Shown in pieces: positions 9,601 to 16,214 of a stretch of DNA of 22,791 nucleotides. Origin of the DNA: CAZWDL01 sp964632995 (lineage in GTDB: Bacteria; Bacteroidota; Bacteroidia; Chitinophagales; Saprospiraceae). The DNA is taken from the NCBI GenBank assembly GCA_964632995.1, contig CAZWDL010000115.1, forward strand, positions 1 through 22,791, read 5' to 3'. The notes under the pieces are model-generated. The model saw only the letters and a list, made by a program, of their open reading frames with translations. It did not search any database and had not been told where the DNA came from. Made by a program: the position numbers and the translations under genes. How positions within the stretch are numbered: the first letter of the stretch is position 1; each line of letters begins with the position of its first letter.

Positions 9601-9838
9601 CTGGCTGCGCCTGCGCGAACTGACCGTCTCGTACAATTTCCCGTCCAACCTGTTCAACAACATTGCCGTGGAAGGCGCCTCACTGACCTTTACCGGTCGC
9701 AACCTGTGGCTCGATACCGAATATCCCGGTATCGATCCCGAAACAAACCTGACGGGAGCTTCGAACGGTATTGGTCTGGATTACTTTAACATGCCGAACA
9801 CCAAGAGTTACAACCTCGGGCTGCAGGTCATCTTCTAA
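6614..9838 (+). CDS. SusC/RagA-family TonB-linked outer-membrane transporter (first copy)
   Basis: 1074-aa TonB-dependent transporter that should import a substrate across the outer membrane together with the adjacent SusD. Signal peptide at residues 1-21 (MKQSLLVLWLVLSATGSLLAQ). A carboxypeptidase-regulatory-like beta-sandwich spans about 22-96 (ITGTVTDGQGEPLIGASV, GTITDIDGRYSLEVP). The plug follows from about 100, with NVVNALNGKVAGVNI, NIRIRGATSI and the SusC signature FVIDGVPIDN at about 178-187. The 22-strand-type barrel occupies the rest, ending SYNLGLQVIF with a terminal Phe as expected for barrel insertion. Length is typical for the family. The susD start lies 83 bases downstream, so the two are almost certainly co-transcribed. 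The substrate cannot be inferred because no degradative enzyme or regulator lies nearby. Confidence 0.96.
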   Translation: MKQSLLVLWLVLSATGSLLAQRTITGTVTDGQGEPLIGASVLVEDTQMGTITDIDGRYSLEVPESAERLIFSYTGFSTETVEIGASNVIDVTLQEGVVLDEAIVTAVGLESNRRQLGYSVQNVDADEVVGARETNVVNALNGKVAGVNITSSSGAPGASSNIRIRGATSISRTNSPLFVIDGVPIDNSEIGNGVGGVDQSNRAIDINPNDISSISVLKGPAATALYGVRAANGAVIITTKKGAEGKAQITFNANYALDQYNQVPELQSAYAQGRPSGGAPIWRGPHTAEGFSWGPAISDLEYSNDPNHPNAPGSLFFFDDRYTFDPNGFLVPSGTGNGNPAQVYDQYDFFKTGNTYDVNLQVRGGTDRIRYFFSGGRLESQGIAPNGEWARNSLRLTTDAQLTDKLNVGLSANYVNSGGFRVQRGSNIQGIMLGLLRTTPTFDNGNGKSGQAAADDPGSYILPSPAGAQRSYRAGVYDNPYWVVNKNPFEDNVSRLIGYVTAGYEFLPSLKLNYKLGLDQYTDRRNWAFDINNQLFGSFDGAVNQGVYTNRDLNSDLFLQFNQRLSDFFSVSAIVGHNYFDTKYVSQQTNGFTLAASDFYHISNASDIQGFETINRKKLMGLYGTVDLNFGDYLFLNLTGRNDWSSALPEDDNNFQSYSASLGWAFTEMLGLQNNPVLPYGKLRLSYGKVGNDAPIYATTNYFNSAFNGGDGFISGIQYPSFGLNAFERSTQLGNNMLLPESTTTFEVGGEFKFFRGRVGLDVTYYDSESRDQVIPVQISSVTGFTSVIQNAGRVTNKGWELVLGITPVRSQNFTWDIEANWTTYENIVEELAEGVTNIFLSGFTSTQSTAQVGEPYGAIWGDPFAYNDQGQRLIDADGWPILGTSKVVMGDPNPDWFGGLRNTFTFYGVRVSALLDFRKGGDMWCGTCGILDYFGTSQPSGDLRDESVVFEGVLPDGTQNNISVPYADPAAGLGGNYWVRYGFGGISEMSIYDTSWLRLRELTVSYNFPSNLFNNIAVEGASLTFTGRNLWLDTEYPGIDPETNLTGASNGIGLDYFNMPNTKSYNLGLQVIF

Positions 9839-9859
9839 TGAAATCTGGTTTTTCAAGCG

Positions 9860-9883
9860 GGCCGGCGTTATCGATCGCCGGCC
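9860..9883 (+). promoter_or_regulatory. GC-rich hairpin between susC and susD (first operon)
   Basis: GGCCGGCG (9860-9867) pairs perfectly with CGCCGGCC (9876-9883) across an 8-base loop. It lies in the 83-base gap between the susC stop and the susD ATG. No T-tract follows, so it is not a classical terminator; an mRNA-stabilising or partial attenuation role is more likely (inference). A comparable hairpin lies in the susC-susD gap of the second operon. Confidence 0.6.
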
Positions 9884-9921
9884 GATCAAAACCATTTTTA
9901 CTTAAATCTAAGCGAGTTATC

Positions 9922-11319
9922 ATGAAAAAACTCAAATATATTTTGCTCACACTCTCGGTGCTTTTCGCAACTTCCGCCTGCGAGGATCTCACCGATGTCA
10001 ACGTCGACCCGACGCGACTAACGGACGTCAACCTCAACCTGCTGCTGCCCGATGCGCTTTCGCAAACGGCCTACAACCAATCGGCTAACCCGGCCCGTAT
10101 GCCGGCCATCATCATGCAGCACTTTACCGGTTTCGACGCCCAACAGGTGCAATACTCGGACTACATCATCGCCGAGGATGCTTTCAATAACTTCTGGAAT
10201 ACCGGTTTGTACTCCGGTGTACTCCGGGCTTGTCAGGTTATCATCGAAAAGGCCCAGGAAGAAGGGAATACCTACTACGAAGGTATCGCCAAAATAATTA
10301 TGGCTGAAGGCTACGGCATGTCAACCATGATGTTCGGCGATATGCCCTTTTCCGAAGCCCTGCAAGGGCAGGAAAACCTGAAACCGGCCTACGATTCGCA
10401 GGAACAAGTGATCAACGGCCTGCTGGCTATGCTGAATGATGCCATCGGACTGCTCAACTCGCCTTCCGGTGTTAACCCGTCTTCCGCCGATCTTTACTAC
10501 GGCGGTGATCCTGAAGCCTGGCTCAAAGTAGCACACGCGCTCAAGGCGCGTTACCTGGCTCAGACCGCGAAGCGCAATTCCGGCAACTGGAGTGAGGTGC
10601 TCAAAGAAGTATCGGAGTCTTTCCAAAGCGTCGATGAGCAGCCCTGGTTCCAGTTCGAAGGCAACCAAATCGCCAACAACCCGCTGGCTAAGTTCGGCAT
10701 CGAGCGTCCGAATACCCTGGTAGTGGATGAAGGCTTTGCCCAGAAGATGACGGATCGGGCTGATCCCCGCCAGGACTATTACATGGAGTTTTCGGGCAGC
10801 CAGTGGACCTTTTACAACGGTTCCAACCCGAATCTGGTCTGGACGCAAAGCAGTTCTGCTACGCCCCTGATTTCCTATGTGGAACTGAAGTTTCTCGAAG
10901 CCGAGGCCCTCTATCAAACCGGCGCCGGTAATGGAGAAATTCAGGCTGCCTTGTCAGAGGCCATTCAGGCCAGCATGGACCAGGTCGGCATCTCCGATGA
11001 CGTCTCTGCCTTTGTCGCCGAGCGCAGCGACCTGTCGGGCCTCAGCGGTGAAGAAGTGCTGGAACGCATCATCGAAGAGGCTTACTTTGCCTACTTCGGC
11101 TACGCCTGGCAGCAGGTCTGGCACAACTATCGCCGCACCGGCTACCCGGATTTGTCGCCGAATCCGGACGGAACAAACGGTCTGAATCCCAGCGGCGGCA
11201 TTCCGCAGCGTTTCCTGTACCCTGTGGGCGAGGTGCAGACTAACCTCGAAAACGTACAGGCCGCCAAGGATCGTCAAGGCGGCGCCCTCCTGGATGATCC
11301 GGTATGGGCCTTTGAGTAA
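9922..11319 (+). CDS. SusD/RagB-family nutrient-binding outer-membrane lipoprotein (first copy)
   Basis: 465-aa SusD-like lipoprotein, the surface lid that captures substrate for the SusC channel. The ATG at 9922 is chosen over one at 9838, which overlaps the susC stop and would put 28 unrelated residues before the signal peptide. MKKLKYILLTLSVLFATSAC forms the signal sequence with Cys20, followed by EDLTDVNVDPTRL, the N-terminal pattern of the SusD-like group 2 family. The fold is mainly helical with TPR-like segments: MLNDAIGLLN, DPEAWLKVAHALKARYLA, and LKFLEAEALYQTGAG. The C-terminal part has the usual WQQVWHNYRRTGYP and RFLYPVGE motifs seen in such proteins. It is translationally close to susC and is followed by a strong terminator, so it ends this operon. 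Confidence 0.95.
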   Translation: MKKLKYILLTLSVLFATSACEDLTDVNVDPTRLTDVNLNLLLPDALSQTAYNQSANPARMPAIIMQHFTGFDAQQVQYSDYIIAEDAFNNFWNTGLYSGVLRACQVIIEKAQEEGNTYYEGIAKIIMAEGYGMSTMMFGDMPFSEALQGQENLKPAYDSQEQVINGLLAMLNDAIGLLNSPSGVNPSSADLYYGGDPEAWLKVAHALKARYLAQTAKRNSGNWSEVLKEVSESFQSVDEQPWFQFEGNQIANNPLAKFGIERPNTLVVDEGFAQKMTDRADPRQDYYMEFSGSQWTFYNGSNPNLVWTQSSSATPLISYVELKFLEAEALYQTGAGNGEIQAALSEAIQASMDQVGISDDVSAFVAERSDLSGLSGEEVLERIIEEAYFAYFGYAWQQVWHNYRRTGYPDLSPNPDGTNGLNPSGGIPQRFLYPVGEVQTNLENVQAAKDRQGGALLDDPVWAFE

Positions 11320-11340
11320 TGCGCCTGTATTATCAAATTT

Positions 11341-11380
11341 TATTGGATCAGGTAGAGCCTGAAGCGCACCTATTCCAATA
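11341..11380 (+). repeat. Nested hairpin after the first susD
   Basis: TATTGGA (11341-11347) pairs with TCCAATA (11374-11380), and TCAGG-TAGAG-CCTGA forms a second stem just inside it (11348-11362). This structure lies between the susD stop and the strong terminator, and might act as a 3' end stabilising element. The pairing is visible; the role is inferred. Confidence 0.4.
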
Positions 11381-11389
11381 AATAATTTT

Positions 11390-11433
11390 GAAGAAGCCTG
11401 AAAACTCTACATGTGTTTCAGGCTTCTTCTTAT
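11390..11433 (+). terminator. Strong intrinsic terminator of the first susCD operon
   Basis: A perfect 14-bp stem, GAAGAAGCCTGAAA (11390-11403) with TTTCAGGCTTCTTC (11416-11429), has a 12-base loop and is followed by TTATT. The A-rich left arm means it could work on both strands, but no convergent gene is present. It separates susD from the downstream gene at 11487. Confidence 0.85.
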
Positions 11434-11486
11434 TATGATCGGCCAAAAAGCCTACCTTTCTATGAATGGTCTATAATTCATTTTCT

Positions 11487-12212
11487 ATGAAAAGCGTTTT
11501 CATGTTTCTACTGTCCTTTTTGTTCCTTGCCACGTTAACTTTTCAAGCGTCGGCTCAGCGCAGCACGCCCACCCAAATCCAGATCGAGAACCTCTATTCG
11601 GGGGAGGCCATCGATGCCTACGATCTGCGCCCCCGTACGATGGAAGGCAGCCTCTATTTCAGAGAAGAAAGACTGAACACCGCTATTCAGCTGAAAAACG
11701 GGCGCGTCATGAACGGCGTGCCGGCTAAATACAATTTGGAAAACAACAGTCTCGAAATTTTTACTGAAACCAGCGTCTTTCAAATACCGGGAGCAGCTAT
11801 CCGCGAATTCACCTTCGAAGCCGCGCCGGATTCGGAAGAGCCTCCGCGCCGATACCGTTTCCTTAGCCTGGAACATTTTTCAAGTTCCGAAGAGATCGAA
11901 GATATCTCCTTCGTTTATTTTTTACTGGAGGGCCCCCCCGGCCTTTTGGCCGGCTATGAGGTTGAAATCCTCAAACCCAATTATGTTCCCGCCCTCGACG
12001 CCGGCAGTCTCAACTCCAGAGCCGTGCAAAAAGAGCGCTTCTTTCTCCTCGACGATCGCCAGCTCCATCCTATCCCCACCCGCCGCAAACGGGCCGCCGA
12101 ACTCCTGCGGCCCTTCCGGCCGAAAGTCGATGACTACCTAAAAGCAGCCCGCACAGATCTGAAAAAGCGCAGCGACCTGATCCGGCTTTTTCAGTGGCTA
12201 AACGAGGAATAG
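11487..12212 (+). CDS. Secreted/periplasmic hypothetical protein
   Basis: 241-aa protein that I do not recognise by function. The ATG at 11487 is chosen because it begins a signal peptide (MKSVFMFLLSFLFLATLTFQASA, cleavage before QRSTP); an in-frame ATG 21 bases upstream adds only seven residues. The mature N-terminal half is beta-rich (GSLYFREERLNTAIQLKNGRVMN-like segments). The C-terminal part is basic and helical, with KERFFLLDDRQLHPIPTRRK followed by FRPKVDDYLKAARTDLKKRSDLIRLFQWLNEE in pieces. This C-terminal pattern, a Phe-rich strand, basic stretch and a helix ending in a DLIRLFxxxN-like motif, resembles unnamed Bacteroidota exported proteins (recollection). It stands alone between a terminator and a long non-coding gap, so it is probably monocistronic. 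TACCTTTC at 11453-11460 is a weak -7-like element. Confidence 0.75.
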   Translation: MKSVFMFLLSFLFLATLTFQASAQRSTPTQIQIENLYSGEAIDAYDLRPRTMEGSLYFREERLNTAIQLKNGRVMNGVPAKYNLENNSLEIFTETSVFQIPGAAIREFTFEAAPDSEEPPRRYRFLSLEHFSSSEEIEDISFVYFLLEGPPGLLAGYEVEILKPNYVPALDAGSLNSRAVQKERFFLLDDRQLHPIPTRRKRAAELLRPFRPKVDDYLKAARTDLKKRSDLIRLFQWLNEE

Positions 12213-12307
12213 TCTCCGGGCATCAGTATGGAGTAGTTCTCCATGAAAAACGGGAATTGAATGAAAATTTCCGAAAAAAGCAGGGACGTTCGGGGTGCCC
12301 AAGGCAT

Positions 12308-12325
12308 TAGTTAATTCATTAACTA
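12308..12325. promoter_or_regulatory. 18-bp AT-rich palindrome, possible operator
   Basis: TAGTTAAT-TC-ATTAACTA is perfectly symmetrical with a 2-base centre, a form more typical of a dimeric regulator site than of an RNA hairpin. It lies about 95 bases after the stop of the upstream gene and 370 bases before the promoter predicted at 12677. Its target gene is uncertain. Confidence 0.35.
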
Positions 12326-12676
12326 TAATTCATATTTGGAGTATTTTCGTTCTTGCGGGGGCATAAAAGGGATTTTATCAGAGCCTTTTCAGAAGCGAAC
12401 TGTTTCGGAGTCCTTGGTTTTTTCTTTTCAGATAATGATGGTAATGACAACAAAATCAAATAGTTAAGTTTTTTTTTGGCCGGCAGGCAAAGTTTGATTT
12501 TAACAAAAACATCGGAATTATTTTGGTTGGAAGCATGAATTCTATAATTTTAACCTGCGAAAGGGAGAATTAATAAAACAAATTTCAAAAGAACCATCAA
12601 GAATACCATCTTACCTTATTCTCCCGTGTACTCATCCCCAAAGGCTTAATGTAACTTGTGTTACCAGCTGTTATTA

Positions 12677-12707
12677 TTGTGCAAAATCATCTGCAGATGT
12701 AATTTTG
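12677..12707 (+). promoter_or_regulatory. Bacteroidota-type promoter for the second susC operon
   Basis: TTG at 12677-12679 and TAATTTTG at 12700-12707 fit the Bacteroidota sigma-ABfr consensus (TTG at -33, TAnnTTTG at -7) with a 20-base spacer. Transcription would begin near 12714 and give a leader of about 240 bases before the susC ATG, containing the palindrome at 12810-12839. Confidence 0.6.
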
Positions 12708-12809
12708 GCAAAAAGCCTTTCATCATTCAAACTATTCCGGCTGTCCATTTCCGTTACCTGCGCGTAGCGGAGGTGTTTTTACGGGTTGTTAAAAGACATC
12801 CCCGGCAGA

Positions 12810-12839
12810 ATTACGCTATGATCGTACCCATAGCGTAAT
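12810..12839 (+). promoter_or_regulatory. Perfect 11-bp inverted repeat in the second susC leader
   Basis: ATTACGCTATG (12810-12820) and CATAGCGTAAT (12829-12839) pair perfectly around the 8-base loop ATCGTACC. With one bulged A, three further outer pairs (12806-12808 with 12840-12842) are possible. It lies about 100 bases downstream of the predicted transcription start and 120 bases before susC. It could be an RNA hairpin in the leader or a protein-binding site; no T-tract follows, so termination is unlikely. Confidence 0.55.
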
Positions 12840-12906
12840 CTGGCTGCCTTGCCTATGTCTTTTTCGATCCGAGACAGGCAGCTGCGTTATCCCATGACAA
12901 AGGAAA

Positions 12907-12958
12907 AATCAATTTTAGGATTAGTACACAATTGTTCATCAATCAAATCGGATTAGTA
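12907..12958 (+). repeat. Direct repeat of the susC leader motif
   Basis: AATCAATTTTAGGATTAGTA (12907-12926) and AATCAAATCGGATTAGTA (12941-12958) are imperfect direct repeats sharing AATCAA and GGATTAGTA. The second copy runs into the susC ATG. A related AAATCAGATTAGTATG precedes the first susC at 6601-6616. It may be a translation-initiation or regulator-recognition element. Confidence 0.5.
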
Positions 12959-15900
12959 TGAAAAAACTCTCACTGGTTTTAACACTGGTCCTTTTTGTCG
13001 TTGGGTTTACCACGGCACAAAGGACCCTCACCGGGAGTGTTGTCGACGAAAATGGCGAGCCGCTGATCGGCGCAACCATTTTGGTGAAAAACACTTCCCG
13101 GGGTACAGTAACAGATGTAGACGGCACCTTTAGTATCGATGTGCCCGAGACGGAACAGTCTGTCCTGGTCGTTAGCTATACCGGCTACGAATCCAAAGAA
13201 GTAGCGGTAGGCGAAGCGGTCGATAATCTCACCGTTGAACTCTCCTCCACCGTAGAGGAACTCACCGAAGTGGTTGTTACCGGACTGGGAATCGAGCGTG
13301 AAAAGAAAGCACTCGGATACGCGGTAACCACCCTTTCTTCGAGGGATATTCAAGCCCGTCCCGAAGGGGATGTGGCCCGCCTGCTTCGCGGTAAAGCGCC
13401 CGGCGTGGATATCACCCAAACTTCGGGTATGGCCGGAACAGGCACCAACGTCATCATTCGCGGATACTCTTCTATCACCGGCAGTAACCAGCCGCTTTTC
13501 GTTATCGACGGGGTGCCCTTCAACACTTCCACGAACAACGACGAAGGCTTTACCACCGGTGGCGCCACGGCTTCCAGTCGCTTCCTCGATCTTGATCCGA
13601 ACAACATCGAAGAGGTATCTATTCTGAAAGGCCTGTCCGCAACCGTTCTCTACGGAGAAGCCGGACGGAACGGGGTGATCCTGATCACTACCAAAAACGG
13701 TAAAGCCGGCGCCGATCTGGACAAAAAGACGGAAGTCAGAGTCATTCAGTCGGTGACCCGCACTGAAATCGCCAACCTGCCCGAATACCAGAATAGCTAC
13801 GGCAATGGCTTCTCGGGTAACTTCGGCTGGTTCTTCTCCAACTGGGGACCGGCATTCGATGTGCGCGGCAGCAACGGTATCGCCGAAGACGGCACCATCG
13901 AGCACCCCTACGATCAGGACCGGTACAATTCCGCCTTTCCCGAGTTTGATGGCGCGCGGTATGAGTATCGTCCCTACGAAAGTGTCGAAAACTTCTTCGA
14001 AGCGGGCTTGTCGACGAATACCTCCTTGTCTATCGAAAACAGAGTCGGTGAGAATACCACGGTTAGCGCCACTTACAGCTACTTGAACGACGAGGGCTTC
14101 ACGCCCAACCTCGATGCAATGCGCGGCGGCGGCCCCTCCAACTTTCTCGAGAAGCACAACTTCGGCCTCGGCGCTCAAACCAAGCTGGATAATGGCCTGC
14201 AATTAAGGGGTACCTTCAATTATGTCAACTCACAACGCCGGGTGCCGGTTACCGATGATGCCTTCGGCGGCGCCGGTAGCGGCTTGTTCGCTGCACTGCT
14301 CTTCACTCCGCGTTCCGTCGACCTGATGGGGCTGCCCTATCAGAACCCGATTGACGGTTCTCAGGTGTACTATCGCCGGGGTTCTACCATCCCGAACCCG
14401 CGTTGGGTTTTGAACAATGCCGGAGAGGATGAAACGATCCAGCGTTTCTTCGGAAAACTGGAGGCTTCCTACGAGATTACTCCCTGGTTGAACGCGGTGT
14501 ACCGCGTGGGTATCGATCAGTACCAACAGCGCAACGATCGCAACTATAACAAGGGCAGTGGAGCAGATTTTGACGATGGAATCATGCAGACTTCCAACCG
14601 TCAAAATCGCATCACCGACCAGGTCGCTAACCTGCTGTACGACTTCCGGCTGTCCGATAACTTTACCCTTGACGGGGTGATCGGCGCCAACTTCCGCAAA
14701 GAAGTGCTGAACCTGCAGCGTACGGAAAGCACCCAGCAGCTGGTATACGGGTTATTCACACATGATAACTTCATCAACAATACCTCTTTAACCCGGAAGT
14801 TTGAAGAAAATAACATAGGGGTGTACGGTACCGCCAGCCTCGGATTCCGCAACTTCCTGTACCTGAACCTGCAGGCCCGGAATGACTGGACCTCCACGCT
14901 GGAGAAAGACAACCGTTCGATCCTGTATCCATCGGCGAGCTTGTCTTTCATCCCCACGGACGCCTTCCCGAATCTGACCAACAGCCAACTGTTGAATTAC
15001 TTTAAGGTACGCGTCGGTTACGGAACTTCCGCCGGCTATCCGGATCCCTACCAGACCCGAAATACGCTGGCTACCATTGTCCGGGCTTACCAGACACAGG
15101 GTGGCGCCATCCTGAACCGAAACTCCGTAAGCAATCGACTGGGTAACCGGGATCTGACACCGGAATTGCATTCGGAAATTGAACTGGGTATCGAAGCTCG
15201 TTTTCTCTACAACCGCATCGGGGTGGATCTGTCGCTATACGACAAAAACTCTGACGATCTGATCATTGACCTCGACCTCGATCCGGCTACCGGCTTTACC
15301 AATACGACGGTCAATGCCGCCGAAATCGTGAACCGGGGAATCGAACTGGGACTGAACTTTGTTCCCGTGCGCGGCCCGTTTACCTGGGAATTTACGCTGA
15401 ACTACACCAGAAACCGCAGTGAGGTACTGAGAATCGCCGAAGGCGTTGATCAGATCCCCATCGCCGGTTTCACCAACCTGGGTAACTTCGCCGTGGTCGG
15501 AGAGCAATACGGCATCATGCAGGGAACCGGCTTTAACAGAGCACCTAGCGGAGAACTACTGGTGAATAGCGTTGGCTCCTACACCGCAGCCGCCGGCCTC
15601 CAGATTATCGGCGATCCCAACCCGAATTATACGGCCAACTGGATCAATAACTTCTCCTGGAAAGGCCTGAGCTTCAATTTCCACTGGCAGTACACCGATG
15701 GTGGAGATCTTTACTCCTCTACGGTACAGGCGCTTTTGGCTCGTGGCAATACCACGGACACCGATGTGGATCGCTTCCTGCCCATCATCCTGCCGGGCGA
15801 AAAGGCGGACGGCGAACCCAACGATATTCAAACCTATATCGGAGACGTTTTCTTCGACGCTTACTTTGGAGCCGACGAAGGCGGTGTATTCGATGCTACG

Positions 15901-16149
15901 GTTATTCGTTTGCGCGAGGTTTCGCTCAGCTATGAACTTCCGCAAAGCCTGCTGACCAATACGCCCTTCGGAAATGTCAGCCTGCAGCTGATCGGCCGCA
16001 ACCTGTTCTACAACGCACCCAACTTCCCCGAAGGAATGAACTTCGATCCGGAGGTACTGTCGCTTGGGGTAGGAAACGGCCGCGGTTTTGACTTCCGTAC
16101 GGCGCCGACGTCCAAGCACTACGGTGTCACTTTGAGTGCAACCTTTTAA
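12958..16149 (+). CDS. SusC/RagA-family TonB-linked outer-membrane transporter (second copy)
   Basis: 1063-aa TonB-dependent transporter partnered with the SusD that follows. Signal peptide at 1-21 (MKKLSLVLTLVLFVVGFTTAQ). A carboxypeptidase-regulatory-like domain lies at about 22-95 (LTGSVVDENGEPLIGATI, GTVTDVDGTFSIDVP), then the plug with LTEVVVTGLGI, DVARLLRGKAPGVDI, NVIIRGYSSI and the signature FVIDGVPFNT at about 181-190. The barrel fills the remainder and ends KHYGVTLSATF with a terminal Phe. It shares domain order and most motifs with the first SusC but differs clearly in the barrel, so the two are paralogues rather than a recent duplication and probably serve different substrates. The start follows the same leader motif as the first susC. 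susD starts 65 bases downstream. Confidence 0.96.
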   Translation: MKKLSLVLTLVLFVVGFTTAQRTLTGSVVDENGEPLIGATILVKNTSRGTVTDVDGTFSIDVPETEQSVLVVSYTGYESKEVAVGEAVDNLTVELSSTVEELTEVVVTGLGIEREKKALGYAVTTLSSRDIQARPEGDVARLLRGKAPGVDITQTSGMAGTGTNVIIRGYSSITGSNQPLFVIDGVPFNTSTNNDEGFTTGGATASSRFLDLDPNNIEEVSILKGLSATVLYGEAGRNGVILITTKNGKAGADLDKKTEVRVIQSVTRTEIANLPEYQNSYGNGFSGNFGWFFSNWGPAFDVRGSNGIAEDGTIEHPYDQDRYNSAFPEFDGARYEYRPYESVENFFEAGLSTNTSLSIENRVGENTTVSATYSYLNDEGFTPNLDAMRGGGPSNFLEKHNFGLGAQTKLDNGLQLRGTFNYVNSQRRVPVTDDAFGGAGSGLFAALLFTPRSVDLMGLPYQNPIDGSQVYYRRGSTIPNPRWVLNNAGEDETIQRFFGKLEASYEITPWLNAVYRVGIDQYQQRNDRNYNKGSGADFDDGIMQTSNRQNRITDQVANLLYDFRLSDNFTLDGVIGANFRKEVLNLQRTESTQQLVYGLFTHDNFINNTSLTRKFEENNIGVYGTASLGFRNFLYLNLQARNDWTSTLEKDNRSILYPSASLSFIPTDAFPNLTNSQLLNYFKVRVGYGTSAGYPDPYQTRNTLATIVRAYQTQGGAILNRNSVSNRLGNRDLTPELHSEIELGIEARFLYNRIGVDLSLYDKNSDDLIIDLDLDPATGFTNTTVNAAEIVNRGIELGLNFVPVRGPFTWEFTLNYTRNRSEVLRIAEGVDQIPIAGFTNLGNFAVVGEQYGIMQGTGFNRAPSGELLVNSVGSYTAAAGLQIIGDPNPNYTANWINNFSWKGLSFNFHWQYTDGGDLYSSTVQALLARGNTTDTDVDRFLPIILPGEKADGEPNDIQTYIGDVFFDAYFGADEGGVFDATVIRLREVSLSYELPQSLLTNTPFGNVSLQLIGRNLFYNAPNFPEGMNFDPEVLSLGVGNGRGFDFRTAPTSKHYGVTLSATF

Positions 16150-16167
16150 ATCTCATTTTACATAAAA

Positions 16168-16194
16168 GGTGTGTTCTCAATTGGGAAACACACC
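16168..16194 (+). promoter_or_regulatory. Hairpin between susC and susD (second operon)
   Basis: GGTGTGTT (16168-16175) pairs with AACACACC (16187-16194) across an 11-base loop in the 65-base gap between susC and susD. The following sequence is A-rich rather than T-rich, so it is not a normal terminator. Its sequence is unrelated to the hairpin at 9860-9883, but its place in the operon is the same. Confidence 0.55.
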
Positions 16195-16214
16195 AACTAT
16201 GAAAAAATATAAAT

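Larger units (their letters stand above)
12213..12957. other. Long AT-rich non-coding region upstream of the second susC operon
   Basis: This 745-base gap has no credible gene; a 60-codon open frame at 12656-12838 has no protein-like features and overlaps the promoter and palindrome. It contains a 6-bp hairpin ATGGAG-TAGTT-CTCCAT (12228-12244), an 18-bp palindrome (12308-12325), a Bacteroidota-type promoter (12677-12707), a perfect 11-bp inverted repeat (12810-12839) and two copies of a leader motif before the susC start. Confidence 0.7.

Noticed and set aside
12656..12838. 60-codon open frame in the gap before the second susC
   Set aside because: It overlaps the predicted promoter and the palindrome, and the composition is not protein-like.
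12979..14202. Minus-strand open frame of 407 codons opposite the second susC
   Set aside because: It is antisense to the signal peptide, plug and early barrel of an unambiguous SusC and has no recognisable protein features.
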